NCBI RefSeq assembly: GCF_000186865.1 | Contig: NW_008705572.1 | Span: 1,034,800-1,098,799, forward strand | Direction of reading: 5' to 3' | DNA: 64,000 bases | Source: Aureococcus anophagefferens | Lineage: Eukaryota > Sar > Pelagophyceae > Pelagomonadales > Pelagomonadaceae | In this document: piece after piece, positions 63,806 to 64,000 of the stretch | How the letters are laid out: every line of letters begins with the position of its first letter | How positions within the stretch are numbered: position 1 is the stretch's first letter | Position numbers and translations under genes: made by a program | The notes under the pieces: generated by a model | The model's database searches: none | Told to the model about the DNA's origin: nothing | The model's input: the letters and a program-made list of their open reading frames with translations, nothing else

Positions 63806-64000
63806 ATGGCGACGCGAGCGCCCGGGAAGGCGAAGAAGCGCATGAGCGCCGAGGCGCAGTACTTCGCCGAGCGGCGGTTCAGCAAGGATGACATCGTGCA
63901 CCGCCACTCGAAGCACGGCTACGATCCCCTCGACGCTGCCTTCAAGCAGCTCCGCGACGAGGTCCGTCGGCCCCCCCCCCATCCCCCCCAAAAAGGATAC
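63806..64000 (+). CDS. First exon of an unknown gene (cut by the window end)
   Basis: The ATG at 63806 opens ATRAPGKAKKRMSAEAQYFA then ERRFSKDDIVHRHSKHGYDP and LDAAFKQLRDE, a charged, helical start. The frame reaches GAG at 63960 and then a GTCCGT donor-like site followed by a long C run, so exon 1 likely ends at about 63960. The family is not recognised. The acidic/basic mix resembles a structural protein. Confidence 0.4.
   Translation, partial: MATRAPGKAKKRMSAEAQYFAERRFSKDDIVHRHSKHGYDPLDAAFKQLRDEVRRPPPHPPQKGY

Noticed and set aside
2614..63991. Many long open frames antisense to the genes (for example opposite the ankyrin, kinase and helicase genes)
   Set aside because: They are Arg/Ala/Pro/Gly-rich noise expected in very GC-rich coding DNA, where stop codons are rare in all frames.

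Overview
This 64 kb window is nuclear DNA of a GC-rich, gene-dense photosynthetic eukaryote. Most genes have one exon or a few, introns are short, and there are no operons or ribosome binding sites. Plastid-linked genes are present: a Tab2-type photosystem translation factor, a phytoene-desaturase-like oxidoreductase, a sugar-phosphate translocator, and an S1 protein with a possible plastid presequence. They sit beside axonemal and intraflagellar transport genes (CFAP46, IFT38/CLUAP1, a TTLL ligase), AP2 domains in a non-plant protein, and large ankyrin proteins. One intron has terminal inverted repeats and an 8-bp target duplication, the structure of the introner elements known from Aureococcus and Micromonas. 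I infer a stramenopile alga, most likely a pelagophyte such as Aureococcus or a relative. This is not proven from the sequence.

Layout. 0-11 kb: 3' part is off the edge for CFAP46, then a RING protein, a double GGCT-fold protein, a small membrane protein, a CaaX-tailed kinase and an ammonium transporter. 11-21 kb: a sulfotransferase, an S1-domain protein, an ankyrin gene, a 1,027-bp inverted-repeat transposon, the phytoene-desaturase-like gene, a cupin-DUF952 fusion, a small secretory-pathway membrane protein and an inverted copy of the ankyrin gene. 21-34 kb: citrate synthase, PIF1-BRCT helicase, beta-lactamase-fold hydrolase, PTGES2-like GST, an S/P-rich protein, a SET-AP2-AP2-Tudor-like protein, a second sulfotransferase and a third ankyrin gene. 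34-49 kb: IFT38, phosphoglycerate mutase, a secreted glycosyltransferase, NAD(P)HX dehydratase, an unknown basic protein, an ankyrin protein with a signal peptide, a PDZ/coiled-coil protein, two unknowns, an arylsulfatase, a membrane J-protein and a myristoylated coiled-coil protein. 49-64 kb: a condensation-domain-like protein, a polytopic membrane protein, a MYND protein, Tab2, S-formylglutathione hydrolase, a sugar-phosphate translocator, a protease exon fragment, a TTLL ligase, a PX-ankyrin protein and the start of one more gene.

Architecture. Neighbouring genes nearly always alternate strand. Between citrate synthase and the translocator, 23 of 25 adjacent pairs are on opposite strands. 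Divergent pairs share intergenic gaps of about 50-350 bp, and three convergent pairs overlap by their stop codons in a CTAA or TTAA tetranucleotide. About half of the introns that reading frames force on the models start with GC rather than GT. Short tandem duplications repeatedly sit on or just before start codons. There is no single metabolic cluster. The shared themes are motile-cilium parts, plastid gene expression and metabolism, sulfate-ester chemistry (two sulfotransferases and a sulfatase), and a local ankyrin family that has been duplicating.

Coordinates of start codons and introns are my reading of frames and homology, without transcript evidence.
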